From Actinopolymorpha pittospori (GTDB taxonomy: Bacteria > Actinomycetota > Actinomycetes > Propionibacteriales > Actinopolymorphaceae): a stretch of 64,000 bases of DNA. The position numbers and the translations under genes were made by a program. The notes below the pieces were generated by a model. The model searched no databases. It was not told the origin of the DNA and saw only the letters and a program-made list of their open reading frames with translations. The stretch lies in contig NZ_JADBEM010000001.1 of assembly GCF_014873875.1 (NCBI RefSeq), forward strand, positions 8,370,001 to 8,434,000, written 5' to 3'. Below, piece by piece: positions 1 to 8,055 of this stretch (positions are counted from its first letter, which is position 1; each line of letters starts with the position of its first letter).

Positions 1-792
1 GAACGCGGCGTACGGACCGTGCGCTTCGACCTGTCCCCCGACGCCGATCTGGCGGGCCTGCCGGACGCCGGAAACGTCGTCTACATGGTCGGCGCGAAGT
101 TCGGTTCCGCGGCCGCGCCGGCGCAGACCTGGGCGGTCAACGCGTTCCTTCCCGCCGCGGTGGCGCGCCGCTACGCCGACGCCCGGATCGCGGCGTTCTC
201 CACCGGCAACGTCTATCCGCTGGTCCCGGTCGCCGACGGCGGCTGCACCGAGGACCATCGGCCCGACCCGGTGGGTGAGTACGCCATGTCCTGCCTCGGC
301 CGCGAGCGCGCGTTCGAGTACGCCAGTGAGCGGCACGGCACCCGCGTGACGTTGCTGCGGCTCAACTACGCCGTCGACCTGCGCTACGGCGTTCTCGCCG
401 ACGTCGCACGGAGCGTCCACGCCGGTGAGCCGGTCGACGTCACCACCGGGCACGTCAACGTCGTCTGGCAGGCCTACGCCAACGAGGTCGCGCTCCGCTC
501 GCTCCTGCATGCGGCCAGCCCGGCGGTGGCGCTGAACGTCACCGGCCCGGAGACGCTCTCCGTACGCCGTCTCGCCGCCCGTTTCGGCCAACTCCTCGAC
601 GCGTCGCCGGTCATCGCCGGTGAGGAGGCGCCGACCGCGCTGTTGTCCGACGCCACCCGCTGCCACGCGCTCTTCGGCTACCCCGAACTCTCCGTCGGCG
701 CGCTGGTGGAGGCACAGGCCGCCTGGATACGGAAGGGCGGCACCCTGTGGGACAAGCCGACCAAGTTCCAGCGCCGGGACGGGCGGTTCTGA
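1..792 (+). CDS. NAD-dependent epimerase/dehydratase family protein (5' partial)
   Basis: The reading frame is open to the left edge, so the N-terminus with the GxxGxxG nucleotide-binding loop is missing; about 263 residues are visible against the usual 300-330. The remainder reads as an extended short-chain dehydrogenase: the FSTGNVYP strand carries the active-site Ser/Thr, followed by the EYAMSC segment where the family normally has YxxxK. Here the lysine position is a cysteine. The LRLNY strand and a substrate-binding half follow. The stop overlaps the next start (TGATG), so it is translated with the DapA-like and hydroxyacid dehydrogenase genes. A role in sugar or sugar-acid oxidation is inferred from the neighbours; the substrate is unknown. 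Confidence 0.8.
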   Translation, partial: ERGVRTVRFDLSPDADLAGLPDAGNVVYMVGAKFGSAAAPAQTWAVNAFLPAAVARRYADARIAAFSTGNVYPLVPVADGGCTEDHRPDPVGEYAMSCLGRERAFEYASERHGTRVTLLRLNYAVDLRYGVLADVARSVHAGEPVDVTTGHVNVVWQAYANEVALRSLLHAASPAVALNVTGPETLSVRRLAARFGQLLDASPVIAGEEAPTALLSDATRCHALFGYPELSVGALVEAQAAWIRKGGTLWDKPTKFQRRDGRF

Positions 793-1850
793 TGGCACCC
801 GCGCTGCCCGCTCCCGAGGCGAGCCTGCTCGCCCGCGGCTGCGTGATCCCCGCCCACCCGCTGGCCCTGACCGTGGACCGGCGGCTCGACGAGCGCCGGC
901 AACGTGCTCTCACCCGTTACTATGCGGCCGCCGGAGCGGGCGGCGTCGCCATCGGCGTGCACACCACGCAGTTCGCGATCCGCTCCGCCGGGCTGCTCCA
1001 GCCGGTCCTCGAACTCGCCGCCGAGACCGTGGCCGAGGCCGCCGCCGACCGGCCGTTCCTACGCATCGCCGGCGCGGTCGGCGACGTCCAGCAGGCGGTC
1101 CGGGAGGCCGAGCTCGCCGCCGGACTGGGCTACCACGCCGTCCTCCTCGGGCCGGCGGTCTCCGGCGAGCTCGACGAGCAGGACCTGCTGTTGCGGGCCA
1201 AGGCCGTCGGCGAGGTGTTGCCGGTCTTCGGGTTCTACCTGCAGCAAGCGGTCGGAGGGCGCTACCTCTCCCGCGCCTTCTGGCGCGACCTCGCCGACCT
1301 GCCGTGCGTGGTGGCGGCGAAGATCGCGCCGTTCGACCGCTACCGCACGCTGGAGGCGGTCCGCGGGATCGCGGAGGCCGACCGGGGCAGCGAGGTCGCT
1401 CTCTACACCGGCAACGACGACACCATCGTCACCGACCTGCTCGCGCCCGTGTCCGCGGAGGTCGGCGGCCAGATGGTGCAGCGCCGGATCGTCGGCGGAC
1501 TGCTCGGACAGTGGGCGGTCTGGACCCGCCACGCCGTCCGGATGCTCGACCGCGTACGCAGCGCGTGGGACGGCGACGACGCCGAACTCCGCGCTCTGCT
1601 GGCCGAGAGCTCCCGCGTCACCGAGGCCAACGCCGCCGTCTTCGACGCGGCCAACGGGTTCGCTGGCTGCATCGCGGGCGTCCACGAGGTGCTGCGCCGG
1701 CAGGGCCTGCTCGAGGGCACCTGGTGCCTCGACCCGCACGAACGCCTCTCTCCCGGCCAGGCCGCCGAGATCGCGCGCGTCTGCGCGGCCTATCCCGAGC
1801 TCACCGACGACGAGTTCGTCGCGGCGCACCTGGACGAGTGGCTGCGGTGA
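792..1850 (+). CDS. dihydrodipicolinate synthase (DapA) family protein
   Basis: A 352-residue TIM-barrel aldolase/lyase of the DapA/NAL superfamily. The Schiff-base lysine is probably K177 in VAAKIAPFD, and the start of the fold is seen in GGVAIGVHTTQ. The usual tyrosine strand is altered to FGFYLQQAV, and the protein is longer than true DapA (about 300), so lysine synthesis is unlikely; the genuine dapA lies elsewhere in this window. The ATG was chosen because it overlaps the upstream stop in TGATG. The downstream dehydrogenase starts inside its last codons. Together these suggest a 2-keto-acid or dehydrated sugar-acid substrate (inference). Confidence 0.82.
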   Translation: MAPALPAPEASLLARGCVIPAHPLALTVDRRLDERRQRALTRYYAAAGAGGVAIGVHTTQFAIRSAGLLQPVLELAAETVAEAAADRPFLRIAGAVGDVQQAVREAELAAGLGYHAVLLGPAVSGELDEQDLLLRAKAVGEVLPVFGFYLQQAVGGRYLSRAFWRDLADLPCVVAAKIAPFDRYRTLEAVRGIAEADRGSEVALYTGNDDTIVTDLLAPVSAEVGGQMVQRRIVGGLLGQWAVWTRHAVRMLDRVRSAWDGDDAELRALLAESSRVTEANAAVFDAANGFAGCIAGVHEVLRRQGLLEGTWCLDPHERLSPGQAAEIARVCAAYPELTDDEFVAAHLDEWLR

Positions 1851-2902
1851 GCGGTCCAGGTCGCCCAGGCGCCGCGGCACCTCCGCCCGACGGCCTGAAG
1901 GTGAAGGTGGCCGTCGCCCTGCCGCCGGAGCTGCGCGAGATGTTCTTCCCGGCCGCCCACTGGTCCCGGCTGGTCGACGCGTACGAGACGACCCTCGTTC
2001 GCGGTGACCACCGCGACCCCGAGGTGGTCGGCGCGTTGCTCGCCGAGACCGGCGCGCAGGTACTGCTCAGCGGCTGGGGTACGGCGCGACTCGAGGATCG
2101 CGTGCTCGCGGCCGCTCCGGACCTGCGCCTGCTCGCGCACACCGGCGCGACGGTCAAGCCGCTGGTCAGCGAGGAGTCGTGGCGGCGAGGGGTGCGCGTC
2201 ACCCAGGCCGGGCAGGCGATGGCGCCGGGGGTGGCCGAGGCGGCACTCGCCCACACCCTCGCCCTGCTGCACGGCCTGCACCGCTTCGACCACGCGATGC
2301 GGACCGGTACGCCGTGGGAGCAGGCCCAGCTCGCCCCACCGCGCCGGGAGCTGCACGGCAGCACCGTCGGCGTCGTCGGCGCCTCCCGGACCGGCCGCGC
2401 CTACCTCACGATGGTCCTCGCCCTCGGCGCGAACGTCCTCGTCCACGACCCCTACCTCGACGACGCCGAAGCGGCTGAGCTCGGCGTGCGTCGGTGCGGG
2501 CTGGACGAGCTCCTCCGCGCCTCCCGGGTGGTGGCCGTGCACGCGCCCGTCCTGCCCGAGACCCACCACCTGCTGGGCGCCCGCGAGCTCGCGCTGCTCA
2601 CCGACGGCGCGATGCTCGTCAACACGGCGCGGTCCTGGCTCGTGGACCAGGCCGCCCTGCTCGCCGAACTGAGGTCGGGCCGGATCGACGCCGCCCTCGA
2701 CGTGTACGACGAGGAGCCGTTGCCGGTCGACCACCCGTTCCGGGCGCTCCCCAACGCGCTGCTCGTCCCCCACCAGGCGGGCGGCACGCTGGAGGCCCGA
2801 TGGCGCGCCGCCGACCTGCTGATCGAGGAGATCGGCCGCTTCGGTGCCGGGCTACCGCTTCGACACGAGGTGACGCGGGACCAGCTCGCCCGGATGGGTT
2901 GA
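1847..2902 (+). CDS. D-2-hydroxyacid dehydrogenase family protein
   Basis: A 351-residue NAD-dependent dehydrogenase of the phosphoglycerate/D-lactate dehydrogenase family. The nucleotide-binding loop is VGVVGASRTGR (about 175-184), and the catalytic triad is R262 (NTARSW), E289 or E290 (YDEEP) and H309 (VPHQAGG). The GTG start sits in a GTGA overlap with the preceding gene, so the three genes form one transcript. It would reduce a 2-keto acid or oxidise a 2-hydroxy acid, consistent with an upstream aldolase that yields or consumes such compounds. The last codons lie only 11 bases from the end of the convergent regulator gene. Confidence 0.88.
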   Translation: MSGPGRPGAAAPPPDGLKVKVAVALPPELREMFFPAAHWSRLVDAYETTLVRGDHRDPEVVGALLAETGAQVLLSGWGTARLEDRVLAAAPDLRLLAHTGATVKPLVSEESWRRGVRVTQAGQAMAPGVAEAALAHTLALLHGLHRFDHAMRTGTPWEQAQLAPPRRELHGSTVGVVGASRTGRAYLTMVLALGANVLVHDPYLDDAEAAELGVRRCGLDELLRASRVVAVHAPVLPETHHLLGARELALLTDGAMLVNTARSWLVDQAALLAELRSGRIDAALDVYDEEPLPVDHPFRALPNALLVPHQAGGTLEARWRAADLLIEEIGRFGAGLPLRHEVTRDQLARMG

Positions 2903-2913
2903 CGGAGGCAGGC

Positions 2914-4209
2914 TCACAGTTCGACGTGGTAGACGACCGGCGGGCGGCCCATCTGCCCCTCGTTCAACGTGCCCACCGGCACCGCCGCGCCGGCCCGCTC
3001 CAGCCGCTTCAACAGTCGGCGCGCGCTGCGTTCCTGGATCGAGAACGCCTGCGCCAGCTCGGTGGCCGTGACGCGGCCCTCCTGCGCCGACTGCAGGAAC
3101 TGTCGCAGCGACAACAGCGTGCTCCGGCTCATCCCGAGCCGCTGGGCGAGTCGCCCCAGGTCGGTGGGCGCGCTGCCCTCCGGTGCTGCCACCGCGGTCA
3201 GCACGATGTCGGCGTCGTGTGGTGCGGACAGGACCGCGGCGACGTCGCCCTGGGCGCGGGCGCGCGCGAGCGCCCGCGACGCGTGTGCGGCCGCCTCGCC
3301 GGCCGAACGTCCGATCCCGAGCCCGACGAGGACCCGCTCGTGGCGGGCGGCCAGGCGTTCGAGGAACGGCGCCGCCCGGAAGTCGTCGGTGACCCGCTCG
3401 AGGGGTCCGCGGGTGGTGACGAGGAGGTACCGCTCGGCGTCGATCCGCACGACGGCGCCACCCAGCTCACCGAGGTCGCGTTCTAGCCGCGGGTCGGCGC
3501 GTTCCAGCTCGACGAAGCCCAGGGCCACCTGCGCGTCGGAGTGGTGGCGGTTGCGCGTCTGCAGGGCGAGTTCGTCCACGGCGCCCCGGATGTCGCGCGG
3601 TGAGGGCGCCAACCGGACGACCAGCATCTCCTTGCGGAGCACGTCGTAGGCCGAGCGCAGACAGGTGACCGCCACCGTCGCGCCCTCGTCCTCGCGGGCC
3701 TGCCGGTGGAATGCCACGACGTCGCGGGAACGCACTTCGCGCCGGTAGACCATCGTCCGCGCGACGTCCTCGGCCAACCCGGCCTCGGCCAGGGTCTCGC
3801 TCACCTCGGCCGGATCCAGGGTGTCGATACTGATCCTGGTCAGGTCCTGCCCCTCCCGGCCGAGCCGGAAGAGCGCCGCGAGCAGGGTGAGACCGCTGTA
3901 GGACACGTGGCGTGCCGGGAGGGTGACCACCCCCTCGGCCTCGGCGATCGCGTGGGGCACCACCCCGGTGAACAGCCAGGCGTCGACGTCGTCCGCGTGT
4001 TCGCGGAGGATTCGCGCGGTCTCCTGCTCCTGACGGTAGGGAAGGCGCAGCGCCCGTAGCGCCGGCGCCGCCTCCACGACCTCGGCGACCCGGGGCACCA
4101 GGTCGGCCGGACCGACGATCCCGAAGGTCAGCGCGCGGTCCGGACGAGGTGCGGTCCGGCGGGCGCGCTGGTCGGAGCGGCCGTCGGTGCGCCGCTCGCG
4201 TGTCTGCAT
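2914..4209 (-). CDS. transcriptional regulator with C-terminal winged-helix region
   Basis: A 431-residue protein. After a basic tail, the N-terminal part (FGIVGPADLV, then KxxARILREH-like helices) resembles a ligand-sensing domain. The middle has a GGDEF/cyclase-like fold pattern (ERYLLVTTRG, VLVGLGIGRSAGEA). The C-terminus contains two helix-turn-helix-like stretches (LAQRLGMSRSTLLSLRQFL and ELAQAFSIQERSARRLLKRL) and ends with a GRPPVVYHVEL tail. It is divergent from the second DapA-family gene and has a palindrome across its own promoter, so it probably represses itself and controls the flanking catabolic genes. I cannot name the ligand or exact family. Confidence 0.72.
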   Translation of the reverse strand: MQTRERRTDGRSDQRARRTAPRPDRALTFGIVGPADLVPRVAEVVEAAPALRALRLPYRQEQETARILREHADDVDAWLFTGVVPHAIAEAEGVVTLPARHVSYSGLTLLAALFRLGREGQDLTRISIDTLDPAEVSETLAEAGLAEDVARTMVYRREVRSRDVVAFHRQAREDEGATVAVTCLRSAYDVLRKEMLVVRLAPSPRDIRGAVDELALQTRNRHHSDAQVALGFVELERADPRLERDLGELGGAVVRIDAERYLLVTTRGPLERVTDDFRAAPFLERLAARHERVLVGLGIGRSAGEAAAHASRALARARAQGDVAAVLSAPHDADIVLTAVAAPEGSAPTDLGRLAQRLGMSRSTLLSLRQFLQSAQEGRVTATELAQAFSIQERSARRLLKRLERAGAAVPVGTLNEGQMGRPPVVYHVEL

Positions 4210-4216
4210 GTTGCGT

Positions 4217-4237
4217 ACGTTACGGCCTTGGCCGTAA
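4217..4237 (-). promoter_or_regulatory. leaderless promoter with overlapping palindromic operator
   Basis: On the minus strand a TAACGT -10 box (4222-4217) lies 7 bases before the regulator's ATG, the arrangement of leaderless actinobacterial transcripts. It overlaps a perfect inverted repeat at 4220-4237 with 8-base arms TTACGGCC/GGCCGTAA and a 2-base centre. A protein bound there would block this promoter, so autorepression is likely. The site also lies 74 bases before the divergent DapA-family gene. Confidence 0.6.
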
Positions 4238-4310
4238 TCGCCTCCTCACCAGGCCGACTTCGGCGCTGACCGATCCAGGGCGGGAGCCGGACAGGGCAGA
4301 CTCAGGGTTC

Positions 4311-5291
4311 ATGACGAGGAGCGCACGCATCCCTGACCGTGGTGTGGCGAGCCCACCGGCCGTCGCCGCCGTCCGCGCCGACCTGCGCGGAGGACTGGTC
4401 GCCGCGACCCTGACACCGTTCCACCCAGACGGTACGGTCGCCCGGTCCGCGGTCGCGCCGTACGCCGCCGCACTCGCCGCCCAGGGAACACGCGCGCTCG
4501 CGGTCGGCGTCCACACCGGCCGCGGCAGCCGGCTCGCGGGTGCCGACCTGCACTGGCTGGTACGGGAGTTCGGACAGGCCTCGGGACTTCCCGTGGTCGC
4601 GGGTCTCGCCCTGCCGCCCGGTGCCCCCGTCGACGACCTGCTGCCACTCGCGGTGCGCCTCCGCGAGGCAGGCGCGCGGGCCCTGCTGGTCTCGCCCGTC
4701 CCGGGTGCCGACCTCGCGAGCACCGTGAAACTGCACAGTCGCCTCGGCGCGGAGGTCGGGCTGCCCCTCGTCGCCTTCGTCCTCTACCAACGCGCGAGCG
4801 GCTACCAGTACGACGTGGAAACCGTCGCCGAACTCGTCCGGCTGCCCTGGGTCTGCGGTGTCAAGCTGGCCCTGCTGGACGACGCGATGGCCTGTCAGGA
4901 CCTCCTCACGGGTGCGCTGGCCGCCGCACCGGACACGCTGGTGTTCACCGGCGAGGACCGGATGTACGGACCGTCGCTCATGTGGGGCGCCCACGCCGCC
5001 CTGCTCGGCATCGCCGCCGCCCTGCCCGGCTGGTCCGCCGCCGTCCTCGACGCCTGGACCGGCGGCGACCACGCGGCGTTCGTCGCGGCCTCCGCCCGTC
5101 TGGACGCACTCGCCCGGCTGACGTTCCGCGAACCGATGGAGGGTTACGTTCAGCGGATGGCCTGGGTCGCCGCCTGGCAGCGACTTCTTCCGGCGGAGGT
5201 CGCGATCGACCGGTTCGGCCCCGCGCTACCCAACGCCGAACGCCAGCGGCTCGTGCGTGGCCTGGACGCCCTGGCGGAGCGAGTTCCCTAA
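4311..5291 (+). CDS. dihydrodipicolinate synthase (DapA) family protein
   Basis: A 326-residue DapA/NAL-type TIM barrel. GGLVAATLTPFHPDGTV is the typical first strand and the Schiff-base lysine is K185 in GVKLALLDD. The canonical GTTGE loop is replaced by GVHTGRGS, so the carboxylate-binding site differs from true DapA. It stands alone downstream of the regulator's divergent promoter and is the second DapA-like catabolic paralogue within 5 kb. A sugar-acid or hydroxyproline-type aldol cleavage or dehydration is possible, but the substrate cannot be read from the sequence. The ATG at 4311 has no strong ribosome-binding site. Confidence 0.8.
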   Translation: MTRSARIPDRGVASPPAVAAVRADLRGGLVAATLTPFHPDGTVARSAVAPYAAALAAQGTRALAVGVHTGRGSRLAGADLHWLVREFGQASGLPVVAGLALPPGAPVDDLLPLAVRLREAGARALLVSPVPGADLASTVKLHSRLGAEVGLPLVAFVLYQRASGYQYDVETVAELVRLPWVCGVKLALLDDAMACQDLLTGALAAAPDTLVFTGEDRMYGPSLMWGAHAALLGIAAALPGWSAAVLDAWTGGDHAAFVAASARLDALARLTFREPMEGYVQRMAWVAAWQRLLPAEVAIDRFGPALPNAERQRLVRGLDALAERVP

Positions 5292-5313
5292 CGCTGCCGG
5301 CCACGCCGGTATG

Positions 5314-5370
5314 GCGGGCACGGCCGGCCGGCTCGATGTAGCGGGCACGGCCGGCCGGCTCGATGTGGCG
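5314..5370. repeat. 27-bp tandem repeat, two copies plus part of a third
   Basis: A unit beginning GCGGGCACGGCCGGCCGGCT is present at 5314-5340 and again at 5341-5367, differing only in the last base, with a third copy that breaks down after a few bases. It fills the gap between two convergent genes. The GGCCGGCC core is self-complementary, so the transcript could fold. Confidence 0.8.
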
Positions 5371-5392
5371 GGACACCGCTGCCGGACTCACC

Positions 5393-5905
5393 TCACCAGT
5401 CCGGTTCCTTCAACGCGTCCTGGCGTGACCGACCCGACAGCGACTCCAGGTCGGCGAGAAGCTCGGGCGCGGGCTCGTACGTCGTCAAGACCCAGCCGCG
5501 GTGGTGTTCGTTCCACAGCGGCTTCGCCGCCGCGATGGTGTCCGGGGCGGGGCTCGCGGTGGGCCAGACGACCAACTGCGTGAACCTCGACGTCGCCCCG
5601 ACCACCTCTCGCTGGGCGACTCCCCAGCGGTCGACGTCGGACCACGGTATGCGGATCGAGGATTCACCACTTCGGACCGTCAGCTCTTCCCCGCCGACCT
5701 GCACCGTCGCGCCGGCGGTGAACGACCTGGCCATGCGGATCCCATAGACGGCGACCGCCACACCGACGGCAAACAACAGTAAACAGAACAACCAAAAGGA
5801 GGTGTACAGCAGGGGAATTCCCGAGAACGCCACGGCAACACCGATCGCCATGACGACCCATCCGGAACCGCGTATCTCCGTGTCGACCCGATGAACTCTT
5901 TCCAC
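5393..5905 (-). CDS. small membrane protein with C-terminal PH-like region
   Basis: A 170-residue protein with two adjacent hydrophobic helices near the N-terminus (from SGWVVMAIGV and LLYTSFWLFCLLLFAVG) and then a cytoplasmic beta-rich part (VQVGGEELTVRSGESSIRIP) that resembles bacterial PH/YdbT-type domains, ending with a short helix. The GTG at 5905 is preferred because GGAGGG lies 5 bases before it; the frame is open a little further upstream. It is divergent from the multi-helical membrane protein gene that follows. The function is unknown and the PH assignment is tentative. Confidence 0.65.
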   Translation of the reverse strand: MERVHRVDTEIRGSGWVVMAIGVAVAFSGIPLLYTSFWLFCLLLFAVGVAVAVYGIRMARSFTAGATVQVGGEELTVRSGESSIRIPWSDVDRWGVAQREVVGATSRFTQLVVWPTASPAPDTIAAAKPLWNEHHRGWVLTTYEPAPELLADLESLSGRSRQDALKEPDW

Positions 5906-5943
5906 AGCGCCCTCCAGCACCGTCGCACACTCCGAAGATCACC

Positions 5944-5949
5944 TAAGAT
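5944..5949 (+). promoter_or_regulatory. -10 box of the first YbaB-containing cluster
   Basis: TAAGAT fits the actinobacterial TANNNT -10 element and would start transcription about 40 bases before the ATG at 5999, leaving room for the GGGAG ribosome-binding site. The in-frame ATG at 5948 falls inside this box and is therefore not favoured as a start. No clear -35 was found. Confidence 0.4.
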
Positions 5950-5998
5950 GGTGCCGGCCGCCGCCGTAGTGCTTGAGTCTTCGGGAGATCCTCACGCC

Positions 5999-7087
5999 AT
6001 GCCAGTCTATGAGCCAGAAACCTTCGCCAAGGCGCTGAACAAGCTCGGCGGCGGGCCCGAGTCCCCGTACGCTCACCTCCTGAACGCGCGGGTCAACCTG
6101 TCCGGCGCGGAGCTGCCGATGCTCGCCCTCGGTGTGGCGGGACTCATCTTCGTCAAGGACGATTACGACAACGCCCAGAAGTTCTACCATGGCGAACTCC
6201 AGGTTTCCTGCGACAACTTCCGTGGCGTTCTCGATGCCTTGGTGCTCGTCTCGAAGAATTACAAGACTGTCGAGAAGGTAAACCTGGTCGACCCGCGTTT
6301 CGCGAAGGACCAGCCCAACGACAAGGTCGATTTAACTCCGTTCGACTTCAGTTCTCCGGACAAGTGGTTGGGTCGGGAACTCATCGTGCTCGGTTCCGCC
6401 TGGACGCTCGGAGCGATCTCACTCTTGATCGGCGCCAGTCTCGAGAAGAGCGGTCAGATCTCCGCCGCGGCCGGCGTCTCCACCCTGTTGTGGGCGATGT
6501 TCACTCCGATGGACACCGAACTCTCCGCGGCGCAGGACAAGTGGGAGTCGGCCGCCGAACACCTCAACCAGTTCAACATGAAGTTGATCGGCGTCATGAC
6601 GGAGTTCGGGCAGGCCTGGCGCGACAGCAAGGGGTCCGAGGCCTTCAGAAAGTACATGGACCAACTGTCCGGCGAGGTCCGCGAGGCTGCCCAGCTCATC
6701 ACGCAGACCGCGAGCACGTTGAAGGCCATCCACGACCACCTCTTCCGGATCCAGACGACATGGGCGGCCTATTCACTCGCGGTTCTCATTCTCCTAATCT
6801 CGCTCAAGGCTTTCCAGGTGGCGTCACCACCCAGCTCCGGCTGGGTGAAGGTCGTGATCGAACTCGTCGGCGGAACCGTCACCAAGGCAGTCGGCTACTG
6901 GGTCGGAATCATCGGCGAAGCCGCCCGTGCCCTCATTCTGAGTGCCGGAGTCATTCCTTTCAGCCAGCGCGACTTCATCGCCGAGAAGAAGGCATGGAAC
7001 TACGGCGGCACGAACTACGACGGACTGGATCTGAAGTCGGTTCGCATGTCCACGGCCGACCTCGACACTCTCATCCACAAACGCTGA
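5999..7087 (+). CDS. multi-helical membrane protein, type VII-like
   Basis: A 362-residue, mostly helical protein. Residues about 35-95 form one helical hairpin-like block. Hydrophobic helices follow at about 127-148 and 155-168, then a second long helical block (about 175-250) containing FGQAWRDSKGSEAF, which resembles the W-containing turn of WXG100/Esp proteins. Two further hydrophobic stretches lie at about 255-272 and 283-320. A YxxxD motif (YDGLD, 340-344) is near the C-terminus. No enzyme motif is visible. It is followed by two YbaB-like genes, as in the second cluster near 52 kb. A structural or substrate role in a type VII-like system is inferred; no secretion ATPase is nearby. Confidence 0.6.
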   Translation: MPVYEPETFAKALNKLGGGPESPYAHLLNARVNLSGAELPMLALGVAGLIFVKDDYDNAQKFYHGELQVSCDNFRGVLDALVLVSKNYKTVEKVNLVDPRFAKDQPNDKVDLTPFDFSSPDKWLGRELIVLGSAWTLGAISLLIGASLEKSGQISAAAGVSTLLWAMFTPMDTELSAAQDKWESAAEHLNQFNMKLIGVMTEFGQAWRDSKGSEAFRKYMDQLSGEVREAAQLITQTASTLKAIHDHLFRIQTTWAAYSLAVLILLISLKAFQVASPPSSGWVKVVIELVGGTVTKAVGYWVGIIGEAARALILSAGVIPFSQRDFIAEKKAWNYGGTNYDGLDLKSVRMSTADLDTLIHKR

Positions 7088-7189
7088 GCCGACGTTCCTG
7101 TCCAGGACACCAGACAGAAATCCGGGCAGAGCACACTGGCACGTCAGCACCACTGCTGTCCTGAAGGGCGAACGGAGAACGTTGCCGGC

Positions 7190-7600
7190 ATGAGCACCGA
7201 CGAGTACGAGAAGTTGTTGAAGGCGGCGAGCTCCCAGCTCGAGGCGGTGCAGGCGGCCACTGCCAAGTTGGGCTCGATCGAGGGCGCCGGTGAGACCGCC
7301 GACGGGAGGGTGCGGGTTCGCGTCATCTCAGGCGCCGTTCGGGCACTTGAGATCGACCCCCGGGCCATGCGGATGGCGTCGGAGGATCTCGCCGCGGCTG
7401 TCCTGGAGGCGATCCAGCTCGCTACGGACGACGCCAACCGGAAGATGGCCGAGATCTTCGAGATGGTCGCGCCAGGCGCCGGAGCCAGCATCACCGGGCT
7501 CGGTGACCCCACCAAGGCGTCCGAGAGTCCCGACTCCATCCAGGCCAGCATCGACGGAATCATCGAGTCTCTCCAGCGCGGCTTCCGGGAGGGTCTGTGA
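7190..7600 (+). CDS. YbaB/EbfC family protein
   Basis: A 136-residue protein with the YbaB pattern: an N-terminal helix (EYEKLLKAASSQLEAVQAAT), a beta sheet (GRVRVRVISGAVRALEID), then PRAM...EDLAAAVLEAIQLATDDA. Classical YbaB binds DNA near recF/recR; this copy lies instead behind a membrane protein of type VII-like build and carries a Gly/Ser-rich extension after residue 95. The stop overlaps the next gene by GTGA. In actinobacteria, YbaB-like proteins also occur among ESX-associated genes (EspL relatives), which fits the context better than recombination. Confidence 0.78.
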   Translation: MSTDEYEKLLKAASSQLEAVQAATAKLGSIEGAGETADGRVRVRVISGAVRALEIDPRAMRMASEDLAAAVLEAIQLATDDANRKMAEIFEMVAPGAGASITGLGDPTKASESPDSIQASIDGIIESLQRGFREGL

Positions 7601-7929
7601 CCGCCGGCGAGCACGCCGCGATGCTGGCCTCGGTTCGTAAGCACCTGACGGTCGCACGCAGAACCGTCCGGACCCTGGAAGACCTCGAGGCGACACTCCT
7701 GCGCGTCGGCGAGCACATGGGGAAGTCCGTCGGAGTCGGCGAGGCACTCGAAGGCCGGGTCCGTGCCGAGGTCGCGGCCACGGGTGAGCTGCACGACCTC
7801 GCGCTCGACCCGGCACTGTTGTCGATGAATCCGGACGACCTGTCCAAGGCGGTGCTCAGCGCGATCCAGCAGGCGACCGCGGACGCCCGCGCACGCTTCG
7901 ACACCACCGAGCCGGGCACGCACGCCTGA
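7597..7929 (+). CDS. YbaB-like protein, second tandem copy
   Basis: A 110-residue protein starting with GTG in a GTGA overlap with the preceding YbaB gene. It keeps the same layout in shorter form: a helix, a beta segment (GRVRAEVAATGELHDLALD), then PALLSMNPDDLSKAVLSAI and an alanine-rich helix. The shared pattern D-P-x-x-x-M...L...V..AI..AT suggests the two are paralogues that may heterodimerise, since YbaB proteins are dimers (inference). It is the last gene before a strong terminator. Confidence 0.68.
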   Translation: MTAGEHAAMLASVRKHLTVARRTVRTLEDLEATLLRVGEHMGKSVGVGEALEGRVRAEVAATGELHDLALDPALLSMNPDDLSKAVLSAIQQATADARARFDTTEPGTHA

Positions 7930-7959
7930 CAGCACCGGAGAGTTCCACCAAGCGGCAGA

Positions 7960-8006
7960 CGAAGGCGCCGCCGCGGTTCCCGTGGGTGATCGCGGCGGCG
8001 CCTTCG
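7960..8006. terminator. strong bidirectional terminator hairpin
   Basis: A perfect 16-base inverted repeat (CGAAGGCGCCGCCGCG and its complement) with a 15-base loop lies between the convergent YbaB cluster and rnj. There is no long T run on either side, which is common for actinobacterial terminators. Confidence 0.8.
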
Positions 8007-8055
8007 TGTGCTCGGGCGAGCCACGGCCACCAGCGGCGGCCGTGGCGATCAGCGC

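Noticed and set aside
620..1846. Upstream extension of the hydroxyacid dehydrogenase frame
   Set aside because: The extension overlaps the DapA-like gene in another frame and is Arg/Pro-rich; the GTG at 1847 with GTGA overlap is the better start.
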